From Chitinophaga sp. CF418 (GTDB lineage: Bacteria; Bacteroidota; Bacteroidia; Chitinophagales; Chitinophagaceae): DNA of 64,000 nt. Every line of letters begins with the position of its first letter. Position 1 is the stretch's first letter. Below, one piece after another: positions 16,942 through 26,092 of this stretch. A program made the translations under genes and the position numbers. Location: the NCBI RefSeq assembly GCF_900142925.1, contig NZ_FRCN01000017.1, positions 143,958 to 207,957 of the forward strand. Direction: 5' to 3'. Below the pieces are notes generated by a model. That model was not told where the DNA came from. It did no database searches and saw nothing but the letters and a program-made list of their open reading frames with translations.

Positions 16942-18780
16942 TTATTTCACAAAAGAAAGTGTGATCTTTTTCCCGTTTTTCACTATCGTGATCCAATATA
17001 CGCCCGATGGCAGACCGGAAACGTTAATACTGTTACCTGACAGGCGGTTCCTGAGTCTCATCCTGCCCGTCATATCTGTCACCATTATATCTGACCCGCT
17101 GAGATCATCCGCTGTTTTTACAAACAGCGTATTGCCTACAGGGTTAGGATATAATATCAATCCTTTTATCGTATTCTTTGCAGGAGCGGTCTGCGCTATC
17201 GTTGATGCTGCAGGCGCTGCACCTGTTGCAATGATGCGTAAAGAACTTGTCAGGTCATTGAAATTCTGACTTACCAGACAGTTAAGATCCGTGGAGGTAG
17301 TTACAGTAGTTCCTCCGAAATTGTCGTGTTCATAAAGCATCACCTGGTAACCGCTGCTAACTTTCAGGGAAGATATCGCATCATTCGATATCCCCCTTGC
17401 CTGCAGCTGCGTCAACGTATAATCTCCTGCCTCCAGGCTTATTACCTCACCGGTATAGTTGCAATCTTTAAAGAAGCTGGCGCCGGCTGTGTAATTAACA
17501 ATAAGAGAAGAAACACTATCATTCCAGGCGCCGCCAATCCAGGCACTGTTGCCGGAAACAGTCCAACTTTCACCCTGGTAATTATCATTCTTAAACAATC
17601 TTACCTGGTAGCCTGCGGGAATGGCAAAACCGGTAATATCATTATTGAGAATACCTTTTGCAACCAGGGCATCTGTATTATAGCTGCCCACATTCAGTCC
17701 CCAGTAACTGCCGCCGTAATTAATATCCTTATAGAAGAATGATTGATCCAGCATAGCTGCTGCTTCTATTACTTTCACGCCACTCAGCTGTGTAGCGTAA
17801 TCTGTACTGCCTGATGGCTGTTGGGACCATACAGTGCCTACCAGGTTGGTAGAAGGATTGATACCACTGGTCTTTAATGTCTGTGCATTAAAGCGGATGG
17901 CTTCATTATAACGCGCTCTTGTCTCCGCAGGTATATTTCCTTCGCGTGCCAATTGAGCAAGATAACGGATGAAGATCCCTTTAAAAAGACCACCATCACC
18001 ACCACCTGTTTCATTGGCAAAGAACATACCGTTGGTACGTCTGCTGTTCATCGCATATTCCGCAGTCTTTACCGCATCATTGAGATAGTTGACATCACCG
18101 GTCACTTTATACAGCTCCCAGCCTGCGCCGATGAAAGTGCCGACATTGTAAGAGAAGATCCAATCCTTGTTGGTAACACCGGTATTCAGATTGATATTAT
18201 CCCACACAGCCCCTGTTACAGGATCTACCAGGTGGGCCTTCATAAAAGTGTAGATATCTTTTATTAATTGCAGGTCCGCTGCGGAGTTGGTAACGCGGTA
18301 CATCCTTGCTCCAAGGATGATTGCCGGAGCGTTGGCACAGGAATTCTTACATCCGGCACAGCCCTTGTTCCAGTCTATAGCGCCGTTGCTGTAACCGCCT
18401 TTAATATCTGTCCAGAGCGTACTGGCCACGTTGTAATAGTCAGCATCGCCCGTTTCATACCAGGCCCGTAAAGTGGCTATACCCATCCAATCCATATCGT
18501 CGTAGAAATAATTGATGTACGTGTTGCCGTTAAAACTCTTAACGCCCAGCAGTAATGATTTCATACGTGTTTTATAGGTCTCGGAACGCGTACGCATGTA
18601 GCCATCCAGTAATGCATCCACACCATGGGCACACCACCAGTAGTTCTCATTGGGTACGCCGAAATTGTTGTACATGCTGGTCTGTAATGCTTCTGCTGTT
18701 GCATTGAAATTGGCAAGCTGGCCTGTGCTGTTGAATTGTAAGCACAGCACCAGTACGGCCACCTGTAAAAGTGTTTTCAT
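16942..18780 (-). CDS. Secreted GH76-like alpha-1,6-mannanase with beta/gamma-crystallin-like domains and T9SS tail
   Basis: A 612-residue exported enzyme. After a signal peptide (residues 1-20) comes an alpha/alpha-barrel of about 330 residues with YFYDDMDWMG (D94-D95). GH76 endo-mannanases use such an Asp pair. Later motifs NGAIDWNKGCAGCKNSCANA, WIFSYNVGTFIGAGW and GGDGGLFKGIFIRYL also fit. Residues of about 345-520 hold repeated units such as VRLFKNDNYQGESW and VMLYEHDNFGGT, resembling beta/gamma-crystallin folds (often Ca-binding or anti-fungal in microbes). The last 85 residues are a T9SS type A sorting domain (LYPNPVGNTLFVK, GVYWITI). It may attack fungal cell-wall mannan. No SusC/SusD lies beside it. 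Confidence 0.85.
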   Translation of the reverse strand: MKTLLQVAVLVLCLQFNSTGQLANFNATAEALQTSMYNNFGVPNENYWWCAHGVDALLDGYMRTRSETYKTRMKSLLLGVKSFNGNTYINYFYDDMDWMGIATLRAWYETGDADYYNVASTLWTDIKGGYSNGAIDWNKGCAGCKNSCANAPAIILGARMYRVTNSAADLQLIKDIYTFMKAHLVDPVTGAVWDNINLNTGVTNKDWIFSYNVGTFIGAGWELYKVTGDVNYLNDAVKTAEYAMNSRRTNGMFFANETGGGDGGLFKGIFIRYLAQLAREGNIPAETRARYNEAIRFNAQTLKTSGINPSTNLVGTVWSQQPSGSTDYATQLSGVKVIEAAAMLDQSFFYKDINYGGSYWGLNVGSYNTDALVAKGILNNDITGFAIPAGYQVRLFKNDNYQGESWTVSGNSAWIGGAWNDSVSSLIVNYTAGASFFKDCNYTGEVISLEAGDYTLTQLQARGISNDAISSLKVSSGYQVMLYEHDNFGGTTVTTSTDLNCLVSQNFNDLTSSLRIIATGAAPAASTIAQTAPAKNTIKGLILYPNPVGNTLFVKTADDLSGSDIMVTDMTGRMRLRNRLSGNSINVSGLPSGVYWITIVKNGKKITLSFVK

Positions 18781-19291
18781 GTTTAAATGGTTTTGAATTT
18801 TGAAGGATGAGGAATAATGTGAAAGTTGTTTTGATAAGGTTGAAGGTGATCTGTTACGTGGTCGTCAGGCATGTATGCTCCCATACAAGCGATATCAGGT
18901 TTCTCCGAACTGATATGCGCCGGCATGACAGCAATGGCCCTGCAGGTCGGTTACTTCTACAGTGACAACCCCTGACAGAGAAAAACAGGCATGGTCGTAT
19001 CTGCCTGTGAAGGCCGGCTAAAGGTACAGAGACGCCATTGCCCCTACAGGCTACGGACCATAATTGACTGACTGATTGTAAATGGAGGGGAAAAGAGACC
19101 TTGCTAAGGGATGTGTCTTTACACAAATCATAGCCGTTTTGCATAGCAAAACTGACATATGGGTTAGCAGATGTTTCATTTTAAGGGTTTTATGTAATAA
19201 ATACAATGAACCCTGGATGAACTACAGCGAACTAAAAATATCTAAATGTTTTAAATAAAGCAAGGGGGTTAACAATAAAAGTATGTCTTGC
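18781..19291. other. 511-bp non-coding gap
   Basis: No convincing gene; the longest reading frame (minus, 19144-18854) is Cys/Arg-rich without start context. A 7-bp inverted repeat GTTTTGC-ATA-GCAAAAC lies at 19136-19152. The gap should hold the promoter of the mannanase-like gene and the terminator of the MarR-GNAT gene, but neither is clear. Confidence 0.6.
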
Positions 19292-20227
19292 TTAAATTAA
19301 GTCTATCTCATAACGTTCTTCCGTCAGCTGCAATCCCCACATCGGCATATGTTTCTCTCCTGACTTACGGAAGCCATTCTTTTTAAACAATGTCGTTGCG
19401 GCCACCTGCTGGGCGGTGGTAATGAGATAGATTTTCTGGAACAGCTTCTCCTTCGCAGCATTGACGGCTTCTGTCAGCAGGCGTTGTCCAATACCCAATC
19501 CACGGTAATCAGGATGCACCAGGAACCAGCGCATCTGTGTAGCATAACGGGAGTGCCCCAGTACAGCTATGGAACCGATGATCTGGTTGCCATGCATAGC
19601 CAGGAACACCTGATCCTTGGAGGAATTATAAGCTTCCAGGAACTCGTAGAAGGTTTTGCAGATGTGCGTCTCATATTCGAGGTTATACCCTGCTTCCTTC
19701 GCATACAGAGAGCCGTGCATATGCATGATAAACCCGGCATCCCCCGGCTGGAGGTCGCGTCTGAAGGTAATATCATCCGCAGAAATCTTCGCATCATCAG
19801 AGAGGATATGCCTTACCGTCTTCATGGCTCCCGCCAGTGCCAGTTGCTGCTCTGAGCCCAGTGGTTCCAGCAATTGGGAAACCTGCTGCGCGGATCCTTC
19901 TTCCAGGATCTCCAGCAACTTACGTCCTTTGGGGGTCAGCTGAAGATACCAGGTACGGCCATCCATCGTGGATTTACGCTTGGAAATAAGCTGATTCGTT
20001 TCAAAGGTCTTCAGGATGCGGCTGAGGTATCCGCCGTCTATACCAAGGTTCGCAATCAGTTTACCCGCAGTGCATTGATCTTCTTCGTCCCTTAACTTTA
20101 CCAGTACACGTAATGCCGATAATGATAGATTATTGTCCGCTAAGTGCCTGTTTAACAATTCCGCCAGGCTGTTGTAATAATTATTGAATTCACTAACCTC
20201 CCGCACCACTTCTGGATTCACTGACAT
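19292..20227 (-). CDS. MarR-type HTH fused to GNAT acetyltransferase
   Basis: About 311 residues from the ATG at 20227 (MSVNPEVVREVSEFNNYYNSL). An upstream in-frame ATG at 20275 exists, but TAAGGGAC directly precedes the 20227 ATG. Residues of about 1-140 form a winged-helix MarR domain (NLSLSALRVLVKL, TAGKLIANLGIDGGYLSRIL, LTPKGRKLLEIL). Residues of about 160-311 form a GNAT domain (WFLVHPDYRGLGIGQRLLTEAV holds the acetyl-CoA loop). Such fusions are known in bacteria, and some bind or acetylate small molecules. The fused acetyl target is unknown here. A terminator-type hairpin for the neighbouring operon separates it from cytochrome c. Confidence 0.88.
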   Translation of the reverse strand: MSVNPEVVREVSEFNNYYNSLAELLNRHLADNNLSLSALRVLVKLRDEEDQCTAGKLIANLGIDGGYLSRILKTFETNQLISKRKSTMDGRTWYLQLTPKGRKLLEILEEGSAQQVSQLLEPLGSEQQLALAGAMKTVRHILSDDAKISADDITFRRDLQPGDAGFIMHMHGSLYAKEAGYNLEYETHICKTFYEFLEAYNSSKDQVFLAMHGNQIIGSIAVLGHSRYATQMRWFLVHPDYRGLGIGQRLLTEAVNAAKEKLFQKIYLITTAQQVAATTLFKKNGFRKSGEKHMPMWGLQLTEERYEIDLI

Positions 20228-20281
20228 GTCCCTTAAATTTTCCGCAAATGTTAGAAATCTGTTTGACAAAAGCAATTAAAA

Positions 20282-20320
20282 AACAGCGGCATTTACCCAC
20301 ACTGGATAAATGCCGCTGTT
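20282..20320 (-). terminator. Terminator of the dehydrogenase-cytochrome c operon
   Basis: Perfect 14-bp stem (AACAGCGGCATTTA / TAAATGCCGCTGTT) with an 11-nt loop, followed on the minus strand by six T; it begins 17 bases after the cytochrome c stop. Confidence 0.93.
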
Positions 20321-20336
20321 AAAGTATTCACATTCT

Positions 20337-20804
20337 TTATTTTATAGTAGCGCGTACCGCGGTCACTTCAGCCGCGGAAACGGTGCTGGCCTTATTGCCG
20401 AAGCTATTCCTGACATAAGACAGTATATCGGCGATCTCCTGGTCTTTCAGGGCCGCCTGCGAAGGCATCGGATTGGAGTAATAATCCCCGTTGATCTCTA
20501 CGTCTTCGTTTAGTCCGTTCAGTAATATCCCGATCAATCTTGTCTTGTCGCCCAGCACATACTCCGTCTTTACCAGCGGCGGATTCATACGGGGTACTCC
20601 CGTTCCGTTTTCCTGGTGACAGGAGATGCAGTACTGCTTATAAAGTATCTTACCCTTTGCTATCTGCGCTGTTGCTCCGCCGCCCTGTTTGGCTGTTGCC
20701 TGTCTGGCGGCTGCCGGTTTTGCCGGAGCGGGTTTCTTCACCTGCGCACTTGCCGCCAGTGCGCCAATCATCAGTGGCATCGCTGCCAGTATCCATTTTC
20801 TCAT
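20337..20804 (-). CDS. Periplasmic class I cytochrome c
   Basis: A 155-residue secreted protein with signal peptide (about residues 1-20), then a Lys/Ala/Pro linker and one haem-binding motif CISCH (C59, C62, H63). A probable axial Met is at 113 (NPMPSQ), and the C-terminal helix DQEIADILSYVRNSFG is typical. The start lies 2 bp after the stop of the sorbosone-dehydrogenase-like gene, so translation is probably coupled. It is a likely electron acceptor for that enzyme. Confidence 0.92.
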   Translation of the reverse strand: MRKWILAAMPLMIGALAASAQVKKPAPAKPAAARQATAKQGGGATAQIAKGKILYKQYCISCHQENGTGVPRMNPPLVKTEYVLGDKTRLIGILLNGLNEDVEINGDYYSNPMPSQAALKDQEIADILSYVRNSFGNKASTVSAAEVTAVRATIK

Positions 20805-20806
20805 GC

Positions 20807-22102
20807 CTATTTAGTCTTATATACGATCCTGTAAACTGTTCCTTTCACATCATCGGTTACATACAGTGAACCATCCGGTCCCTGTGCCAGTCCGCATGGA
20901 CGGTGTAGGGCATCGCCGGGCGATTTTACCGGGCCGGGGCCTGCGAATCCGTCAGCAAATACTTCCCATTTACCGGAAGGTTTGCCATCTTTAAAAGGCA
21001 CGAACACTACATAAAAACCGGCCTGGTTCTCAGGAGAGCGGTTCCATGACCCGTGGAAGGCAATAAAAGCTCCATTACGGTATCTTTCAGGGAACTGGTT
21101 ACCAGTATAGAACAACAAGCCGTTAGGCGCCATATGGGCAGGAAAAGCCACTACAGGCTCCTCTACATTGTCGCCACCAGTCTTTTTACCGTCGCCACCA
21201 TACTCCGGCGCCAGCATTTTCTTATGCTGGAACGGATCATAGTAGATATAAGGCCAGCCACAATCAGCCCCCTTTTTCAGGGCATACATACATTCTGCCG
21301 GCAGGTCGGCCGACTGTTTCTCCGTATAAAGACCTGGGAACAGATCGTGCAGCTGGTCACGGCCGTGCTGCATCACGAACAGCTGGTTGAGCGACTTATT
21401 CCAGTCAAGGCCAACCACGTTCCGCAGACCGGTAGCATAGCGTACGCCATCTCCATAAGTCTGATTCTGTTTATCTGCCCTGAACTGCCAGATACCAGCG
21501 GCAGAATCCAGGATCGGACAAGGCTGCATACCCATGGAACCAGCTGTCCTGTCTTTTGTCTGGCAGGAGTTGGAGTAGGCACCGATATTGACATAGATAT
21601 TTCCGTTGTCATCCAGCACGATCGACTTTGACTCATGCTGTCTGCGGTTGATCAGCCCGCTCACTACTGTTTCCGGATGTTCAGGATCAATCACCTGTTG
21701 TTGTGCATCCAGTTTATAGCGGTAGATATCTTCGTTGGAAGTGGCATACAGGTAATCGCCTTTCACATAGATCCCTGTACCGCCATAGGCGCCGAAGCCG
21801 GTCTTCTTATCAATTTTACCGTCTCCGTTGGCGTCCTGGAGATAAAGAATGCCATTATTGTTCTTTGCCCTGTCCAGTTTGATATAGATACCACCGTTGC
21901 TGGTTACGGCGATATGGCGGGTCCTGCCCAGGCTGTCTGCCACTTTTAAGGCGCCGAAACCGGCAGGTAATTTCAATCCGGCATTGTTGGCGTCCGGTTT
22001 AACGTCGGTGGCGCCCGGTTTGCCCGGACCGCCCGCAAATACGGAAGTGGTGATGGCTGTCATTGCCATGGCAACGATCAGACACACCTTTGTCTTTTGC
22101 AT
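20807..22102 (-). CDS. Sorbosone-dehydrogenase-like PQQ/beta-propeller oxidoreductase (secreted)
   Basis: A secreted six-bladed beta-propeller of about 431 residues from the ATG at 22102, which opens the signal peptide MQKTKVCLIVAMAMTAITTS; the in-frame ATG at 22138 would prefix non-signal residues. Motifs are NGGIYIKLDR, VNIGAYSNSCQTKDRTAGS, ATGLRNVVGLDWN, MQHGRDQLHDLFPGLY, FHGSWNRSPENQAG and GLAQGPDGSLYVTDDVKGTVYRI, as in soluble glucose/sorbosone dehydrogenases. PQQ is the family cofactor; the substrate here is unproven, and some Bacteroidota homologues lack activity data. It is transcribed with cytochrome c, away from the Crp/Fnr gene. Confidence 0.85.
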   Translation of the reverse strand: MQKTKVCLIVAMAMTAITTSVFAGGPGKPGATDVKPDANNAGLKLPAGFGALKVADSLGRTRHIAVTSNGGIYIKLDRAKNNNGILYLQDANGDGKIDKKTGFGAYGGTGIYVKGDYLYATSNEDIYRYKLDAQQQVIDPEHPETVVSGLINRRQHESKSIVLDDNGNIYVNIGAYSNSCQTKDRTAGSMGMQPCPILDSAAGIWQFRADKQNQTYGDGVRYATGLRNVVGLDWNKSLNQLFVMQHGRDQLHDLFPGLYTEKQSADLPAECMYALKKGADCGWPYIYYDPFQHKKMLAPEYGGDGKKTGGDNVEEPVVAFPAHMAPNGLLFYTGNQFPERYRNGAFIAFHGSWNRSPENQAGFYVVFVPFKDGKPSGKWEVFADGFAGPGPVKSPGDALHRPCGLAQGPDGSLYVTDDVKGTVYRIVYKTK

Positions 22103-22191
22103 CAGCATATGGTAATTGGGTTTTATGAATAAAGCCACGGGGAAATTACGAAAACTGACAGCTTTACCTTACTATTTTTTAAGATGGTTGC

Positions 22192-22199
22192 TATATTTG
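22192..22199 (+). promoter_or_regulatory. Putative -7 promoter element (TATATTTG) of the first Crp/Fnr gene
   Basis: Exact TAnnTTTG match 21 bases before the ATG at 22220. It lies inside the reading frame that could start at 22184, which argues that 22220 is the true start. Confidence 0.65.
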
Positions 22200-22219
22200 T
22201 TTCCGAAGAAACCAGTCTT

Positions 22220-22819
22220 ATGAGTGCTACGCCACCACTATCAGATCTGCATCAGCTTATTGTAACACACGTTCAGAAACGGATCAGTCTTTCTAAGGAA
22301 GAACAGGAACATTTTTGCAGCTTCCTTACTTTACGCAAGCTGCTGCCCAGGCAGTACCTCCTGCCACAGGGGGAAATATGCAAGCATGAGAGTTACGTCT
22401 GCTCGGGTTTCCTCCGCTCCTTTTATGTAGATGATAATGGTGATGAACATACCCTCCACTTCGCCATGGAAGACTGGTGGATCAGTGATTCCAGCAGCTT
22501 TATACCGCAGGTCCCTTCCAGGATCAATATCGTTGCACAGGAAGCGACTGTTGTGCTGCAGATAGATAGAAAGGGACTGGATCAGCTTTTCACAGATATC
22601 CCTGCTTTTGAAAAGTTCTGGCGGATATTGAATCAGCAGGCTATGATCTCTCAGGATCAGCGTATTTTAAACTCAATTTCAATGACGGGCGCTGAGCGTT
22701 ATGAGGCGTTGATAAAGAAATATCCGACATTGGAACAGCGGATGCCGCAGAAGCATATAGCGTCGTTTTTAGGGATTACGCCGGTGTTTTTGAGTCAGAT
22801 CAGGAGCGGGAAGAGGTGA
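22220..22819 (+). CDS. Crp/Fnr-family transcription regulator
   Basis: About 199 residues from the ATG at 22220 (MSATPPLSDLHQLIVTHVQ), chosen because a promoter element sits upstream of it. A cyclic-nucleotide-binding-like beta-roll (LPQGEICKHESYVCSGFLRSFYVDDNG; FAMEDWWISDSSSF) is followed by a helical region and a C-terminal winged helix (MTGAERYEALIKKYPTLEQRMPQKHIASFLGITPVFLSQIR). The Cys at the Fnr iron-sulfur positions are not conserved, so it is unlikely to be a classical oxygen sensor. It diverges from the dehydrogenase-cytochrome operon. It is similar to the second Crp/Fnr gene at 27193 in layout. Confidence 0.88.
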   Translation: MSATPPLSDLHQLIVTHVQKRISLSKEEQEHFCSFLTLRKLLPRQYLLPQGEICKHESYVCSGFLRSFYVDDNGDEHTLHFAMEDWWISDSSSFIPQVPSRINIVAQEATVVLQIDRKGLDQLFTDIPAFEKFWRILNQQAMISQDQRILNSISMTGAERYEALIKKYPTLEQRMPQKHIASFLGITPVFLSQIRSGKR

Positions 22820-23009
22820 AGGGGCAGGAAATTCACAAACTGGCGCTGAGAACTGCCGAAAATAATCTTGTTGAAGCCGTAGGGGTTGCAACCAGTATCA
22901 AAAATGGATGGTTGAAGAATACTACGCTATTGCTGCCGCCAGAGGAAAAAAGGGTGCTATCGGCCATAAGTTGCTACCAGGATTTTTATCTAATTATTTT
23001 CAGAAAAAA

Positions 23010-23040
23010 GCGTCCGGTAGATATCAGATCTACCGGACGC
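23010..23040 (-). terminator. Rho-independent terminator of the Gly/Thr-rich surface protein gene
   Basis: Perfect 13-bp stem (GCGTCCGGTAGAT / ATCTACCGGACGC) with a 5-nt loop, followed on the minus strand by TTTTTTCTG. It sits 24 bases past the surface-protein stop and also ends transcription from the Crp side. Confidence 0.93.
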
Positions 23041-23063
23041 TCCTATAAATAACACTTGCTTTC

Positions 23064-24788
23064 TTATCTCGCTATGATCACCTTCTGGGCATCAAAGGTT
23101 TTTCCATTCCCCGTTTGCAGGATGTAAACATCCGGTTTCAGCCCTTCCACATTAATCGTGGCGCGGGAAGTACCGGCAGGGAACAACTGTTTGCGCAGCA
23201 AATTCCCCATTTTATCGCTGAGCCTCAATTCGCGGATATCCCATACATCGCTGGCAGCTTGTTTTTTCGCAGCGCCAGATGTAGATGCTGTACTTACTAC
23301 CAGTGTACTGGACGCCGGGTTAGGCGATACCACTACTTTGGCGGTGCCTGATAAATCCGTAGCACACCGTATTATGTGAAAGTCCGTGCTACTGCTTTCC
23401 GAACCACAGCTATTGGAGGTGGTAGCCATGATCGTATATGACCCAACGCCGAATTTATGGGAGATCTCTGCCGTTGTAGCCGAAATGGTACGCCAGATTC
23501 CATCGCCCGATGTAAAGGTCCAGGTATAGGGCTCGCCACTGTTCGGAATTGCAGTGAAAGTACTTGGCTGAACAATGTTGCCCGGCTGGCAGAATACTTC
23601 CTCATCAATACCGAAAGGAACAGGCGCTGTTCCGCTATACCCAATAGCTTTGCTAACCGTCAGGCTCCCACAGGGCGCGCTGATATGAGCCGTAAGCGTT
23701 ACATTTCCATTCACCGTAAGCGTAGTAGCATCGCCGGTAGTACTCCCCAGGCTTCCATTGTCCCCGGCATTAAGGCTCCAGGTAACGGTGGCGCCACAAG
23801 GTAAAGCCCCATTAAAGCTATAGTTGCCAACCACGCCGCCGCACAATTGTGCAGGACCTCCAATAGTGGCAGAAAGCGGAGACACATTAACAATAGCGGT
23901 ATCCGTTTCATAACTCAATGCATCCCTGTATACCGTTACGCTTACAGGAGAGGGTGCTACACTACTACAGGGATCGGCCGAAAGGGTAATGGCGGTAAGG
24001 TTTGTTACAGTGATAGATTCCGGCGCAGGTTGGCCGTTATACAACCAACCGTTAGGCACAGGTCCTAAATGCCATACATAAGACGTGATGCCACCAACGG
24101 AATTTACATCTGTGACTTGAAACAGTCGTGAAAGTCCCTGGCCACATTCTTTTGTCAGACTGGTAGGCGACAGCGTAAACCGGGGCGCTATTTCCGTAAT
24201 AGTGATCTCGCCGATGGCTGTCAGGGTGTACATATTACCGGCGCCTCCCCAGGACAGTACGCCTAAATAACTGAAATCCTGGTCTGCATTAAATTCGCAA
24301 AATATCTGCTCATCCTGCGAGTCATTCAGAGAAACCGTACTCCTGGAATCAAGTAGCATCGATCCCCAAAACGACTGCCTGATCGCATCACAAGCGGTGG
24401 GCATGCCGCTTACCGGCGTGGGTAAAGTGGTAAAGGTAGTAAATGAAAGTTGCGGAATACCAGTAGTGGCCTGGTTCGCCGCTTTCCAGGCACGCCCGCT
24501 GATCTTATACAGGTAACCGCTTTTAAAAGGATATTCAATAGCATACGCGGCGCCTAACTTGGTCGCGGAGGTGCTACCATTCTGACATTTCAGTAAGAGT
24601 GTGTTATTAAATATGCCAGCGCCGCCGTACACCGGATAATGTTTATATCCATCTATCGATACCGGTGTGCTGGTATTAAATACATTGCAATCATTAGTTA
24701 AACCAGTATTGGTATAATGAATGGTCTGGGCGAAGGTATGTAACGACAGTAACATACCTCCCACAAGGGAAAGGAACTTGGTTCTCAT
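23064..24788 (-). CDS. Secreted Ig/PKD-like surface protein with T9SS-type tail
   Basis: About 574 residues from the ATG at 24788, which starts the signal peptide MRTKFLSLVGGMLLSLHTFA. An upstream in-frame ATG (24953) lies before a minus-strand TATATTTG element at 24926-24933, so it is not used. The body is Thr/Ser/Gly-rich with repeated beta domains of Ig/PKD type (GPAQLCGGVVGNYSFNGALPCG, YTWTFTSGDGIW, SHKFGVGSYTIMATTSN). The C-terminal 75 residues (KVVVSPNPASSTLVVS, GLKPDVYILQTG) form a T9SS type A sorting signal. It is probably displayed on the cell surface as an adhesin or binding module; no catalytic domain seen. Confidence 0.78.
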   Translation of the reverse strand: MRTKFLSLVGGMLLSLHTFAQTIHYTNTGLTNDCNVFNTSTPVSIDGYKHYPVYGGAGIFNNTLLLKCQNGSTSATKLGAAYAIEYPFKSGYLYKISGRAWKAANQATTGIPQLSFTTFTTLPTPVSGMPTACDAIRQSFWGSMLLDSRSTVSLNDSQDEQIFCEFNADQDFSYLGVLSWGGAGNMYTLTAIGEITITEIAPRFTLSPTSLTKECGQGLSRLFQVTDVNSVGGITSYVWHLGPVPNGWLYNGQPAPESITVTNLTAITLSADPCSSVAPSPVSVTVYRDALSYETDTAIVNVSPLSATIGGPAQLCGGVVGNYSFNGALPCGATVTWSLNAGDNGSLGSTTGDATTLTVNGNVTLTAHISAPCGSLTVSKAIGYSGTAPVPFGIDEEVFCQPGNIVQPSTFTAIPNSGEPYTWTFTSGDGIWRTISATTAEISHKFGVGSYTIMATTSNSCGSESSSTDFHIIRCATDLSGTAKVVVSPNPASSTLVVSTASTSGAAKKQAASDVWDIRELRLSDKMGNLLRKQLFPAGTSRATINVEGLKPDVYILQTGNGKTFDAQKVIIAR

Positions 24789-24925
24789 AATAATACAGGG
24801 TTTTGGATTAAATTGTGTACTGCATGATATGCCGTTGGATAAAGTGTCTGTTAATGTTATGCATAACGGGTAACATTCCAAATGTAGGACTAAATTTAAT
24901 ACATTGCAAGGGGCCGGTGAACGCA

Positions 24926-24933
24926 CAAATATA
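24926..24933 (-). promoter_or_regulatory. Putative -7 promoter element (minus strand TATATTTG)
   Basis: Exact TAnnTTTG on the minus strand, about 140 bases before the surface-protein ATG at 24788. The rest of the 311-bp gap 24789-25099 shows no gene. Confidence 0.5.
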
Positions 24934-25099
24934 TCAAACACTAAGACAATCACTTAATGTAGAAAATATTTTTATAACTATCATTTGGTTCGGAAACGCT
25001 TCGCTACTGCGTACAAAAAAGCAAAGTCTGTGGCTAAGCTGAAAGTCAAATACCTTATATTCATATTATTTATTATTCGCCCAAAACGTACCTGACGCC

Positions 25100-26092
25100 A
25101 TGAATATTCAGCGTGACGAAGTGTGGAAACTGTTATATCCCAGGGTTATCAGCACCCTATCCAAAGGCTATTGTAACGGCTTATTTAACCCGCAAAATGA
25201 TAAACTCTTTGCGGCCACTTTTGTAACTGACTTTCCAACTGCTGATGACCTGGAATTTTTGAAGTCGCAATTTGATGGTGGGTACTCCATCATCAGTAGT
25301 CCATCGGGATCTTCTGGACAGGAAGGATGGCGATCCTTACCTCCAGGAACCGGTTTGCAGCCTGCTGAATGCAAAGCTTATAGTGTCAGTTTTCATGGAG
25401 CCTGTTATGAAGGTGAATGGTTCATTATGCCATGGCTGACATTCTTTGAAACTGCAGATGAAGAATTGGCAAAAAATAGTGTTTTCCCTGCTGATGTTTT
25501 CAATAATACTATTTATTTACCATACCAGGCACGTTCACCATCATATATTAATGTCCAAATGTTGGAATTTTCAACGGCCCCCTATCTGGTAGCCATTGTC
25601 AAACAAACTAAAAAGGAAAAGATAAACCAGGCATTCAGGTATTACCTGGAAATTACCGTATTGCAGCCATTAGCAGAAAAACTGCGAATACACTATTCCT
25701 ATAAGTATGATAGTATGGTAGGCATGTATGGAACCGAACATTTTTCCAGCATATTCCCGGTAAACAAACGTTCTGTTCTGCTTGTGACCGGGGCAAAGGG
25801 CCTGGCAGAAAACGGCTATACCGTCAGGTATCTCTTGTATATGCCGGAGGAAGGAAGCATTTACGAGTGGGAATACTTTCCTACTCGTAACACCAGCTTT
25901 CATGATGCAGAATCTGTCATTGACCAGCTAAAGACTGTTACATACTGGGATAATCCCGGTTACCTTCATTCTTCCTGCACGCTGGACGATGATCGCTTTT
26001 GGGAGCAACACGTTTTCCTGCAGGAAAATGGAGAATACAAGTATTTACGTGAATTGACATTTAACGGCAACAGTCTTTCATTACAGCTATGA
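25100..26092 (+). CDS. Hypothetical protein, unknown family
   Basis: A 330-residue protein with no signal peptide or membrane segment, so probably cytoplasmic. It is rich in aromatic residues (many Tyr, Trp, Phe), with stretches such as HGACYEGEWFIMPWLTFF and LYMPEEGSIYEWEYFPTR that look like beta-strands. No family recognised. Codon use is more AT-rich than in the housekeeping genes. The reading frame is long, unbroken and not mirrored by a better one on the other strand, so it is likely real. It stands alone between non-coding gaps. Confidence 0.7.
   Translation: MNIQRDEVWKLLYPRVISTLSKGYCNGLFNPQNDKLFAATFVTDFPTADDLEFLKSQFDGGYSIISSPSGSSGQEGWRSLPPGTGLQPAECKAYSVSFHGACYEGEWFIMPWLTFFETADEELAKNSVFPADVFNNTIYLPYQARSPSYINVQMLEFSTAPYLVAIVKQTKKEKINQAFRYYLEITVLQPLAEKLRIHYSYKYDSMVGMYGTEHFSSIFPVNKRSVLLVTGAKGLAENGYTVRYLLYMPEEGSIYEWEYFPTRNTSFHDAESVIDQLKTVTYWDNPGYLHSSCTLDDDRFWEQHVFLQENGEYKYLRELTFNGNSLSLQL

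Noticed and set aside
22816..23052. 78-residue frame with GTG start after the first Crp/Fnr gene; another frame reads YYAIAAARGKKGAIGHKLL
   Set aside because: The called frame runs through a strong terminator hairpin. The alternative frame faintly resembles the C-terminus of IS110-type transposases, but it is too short and uncertain to name.
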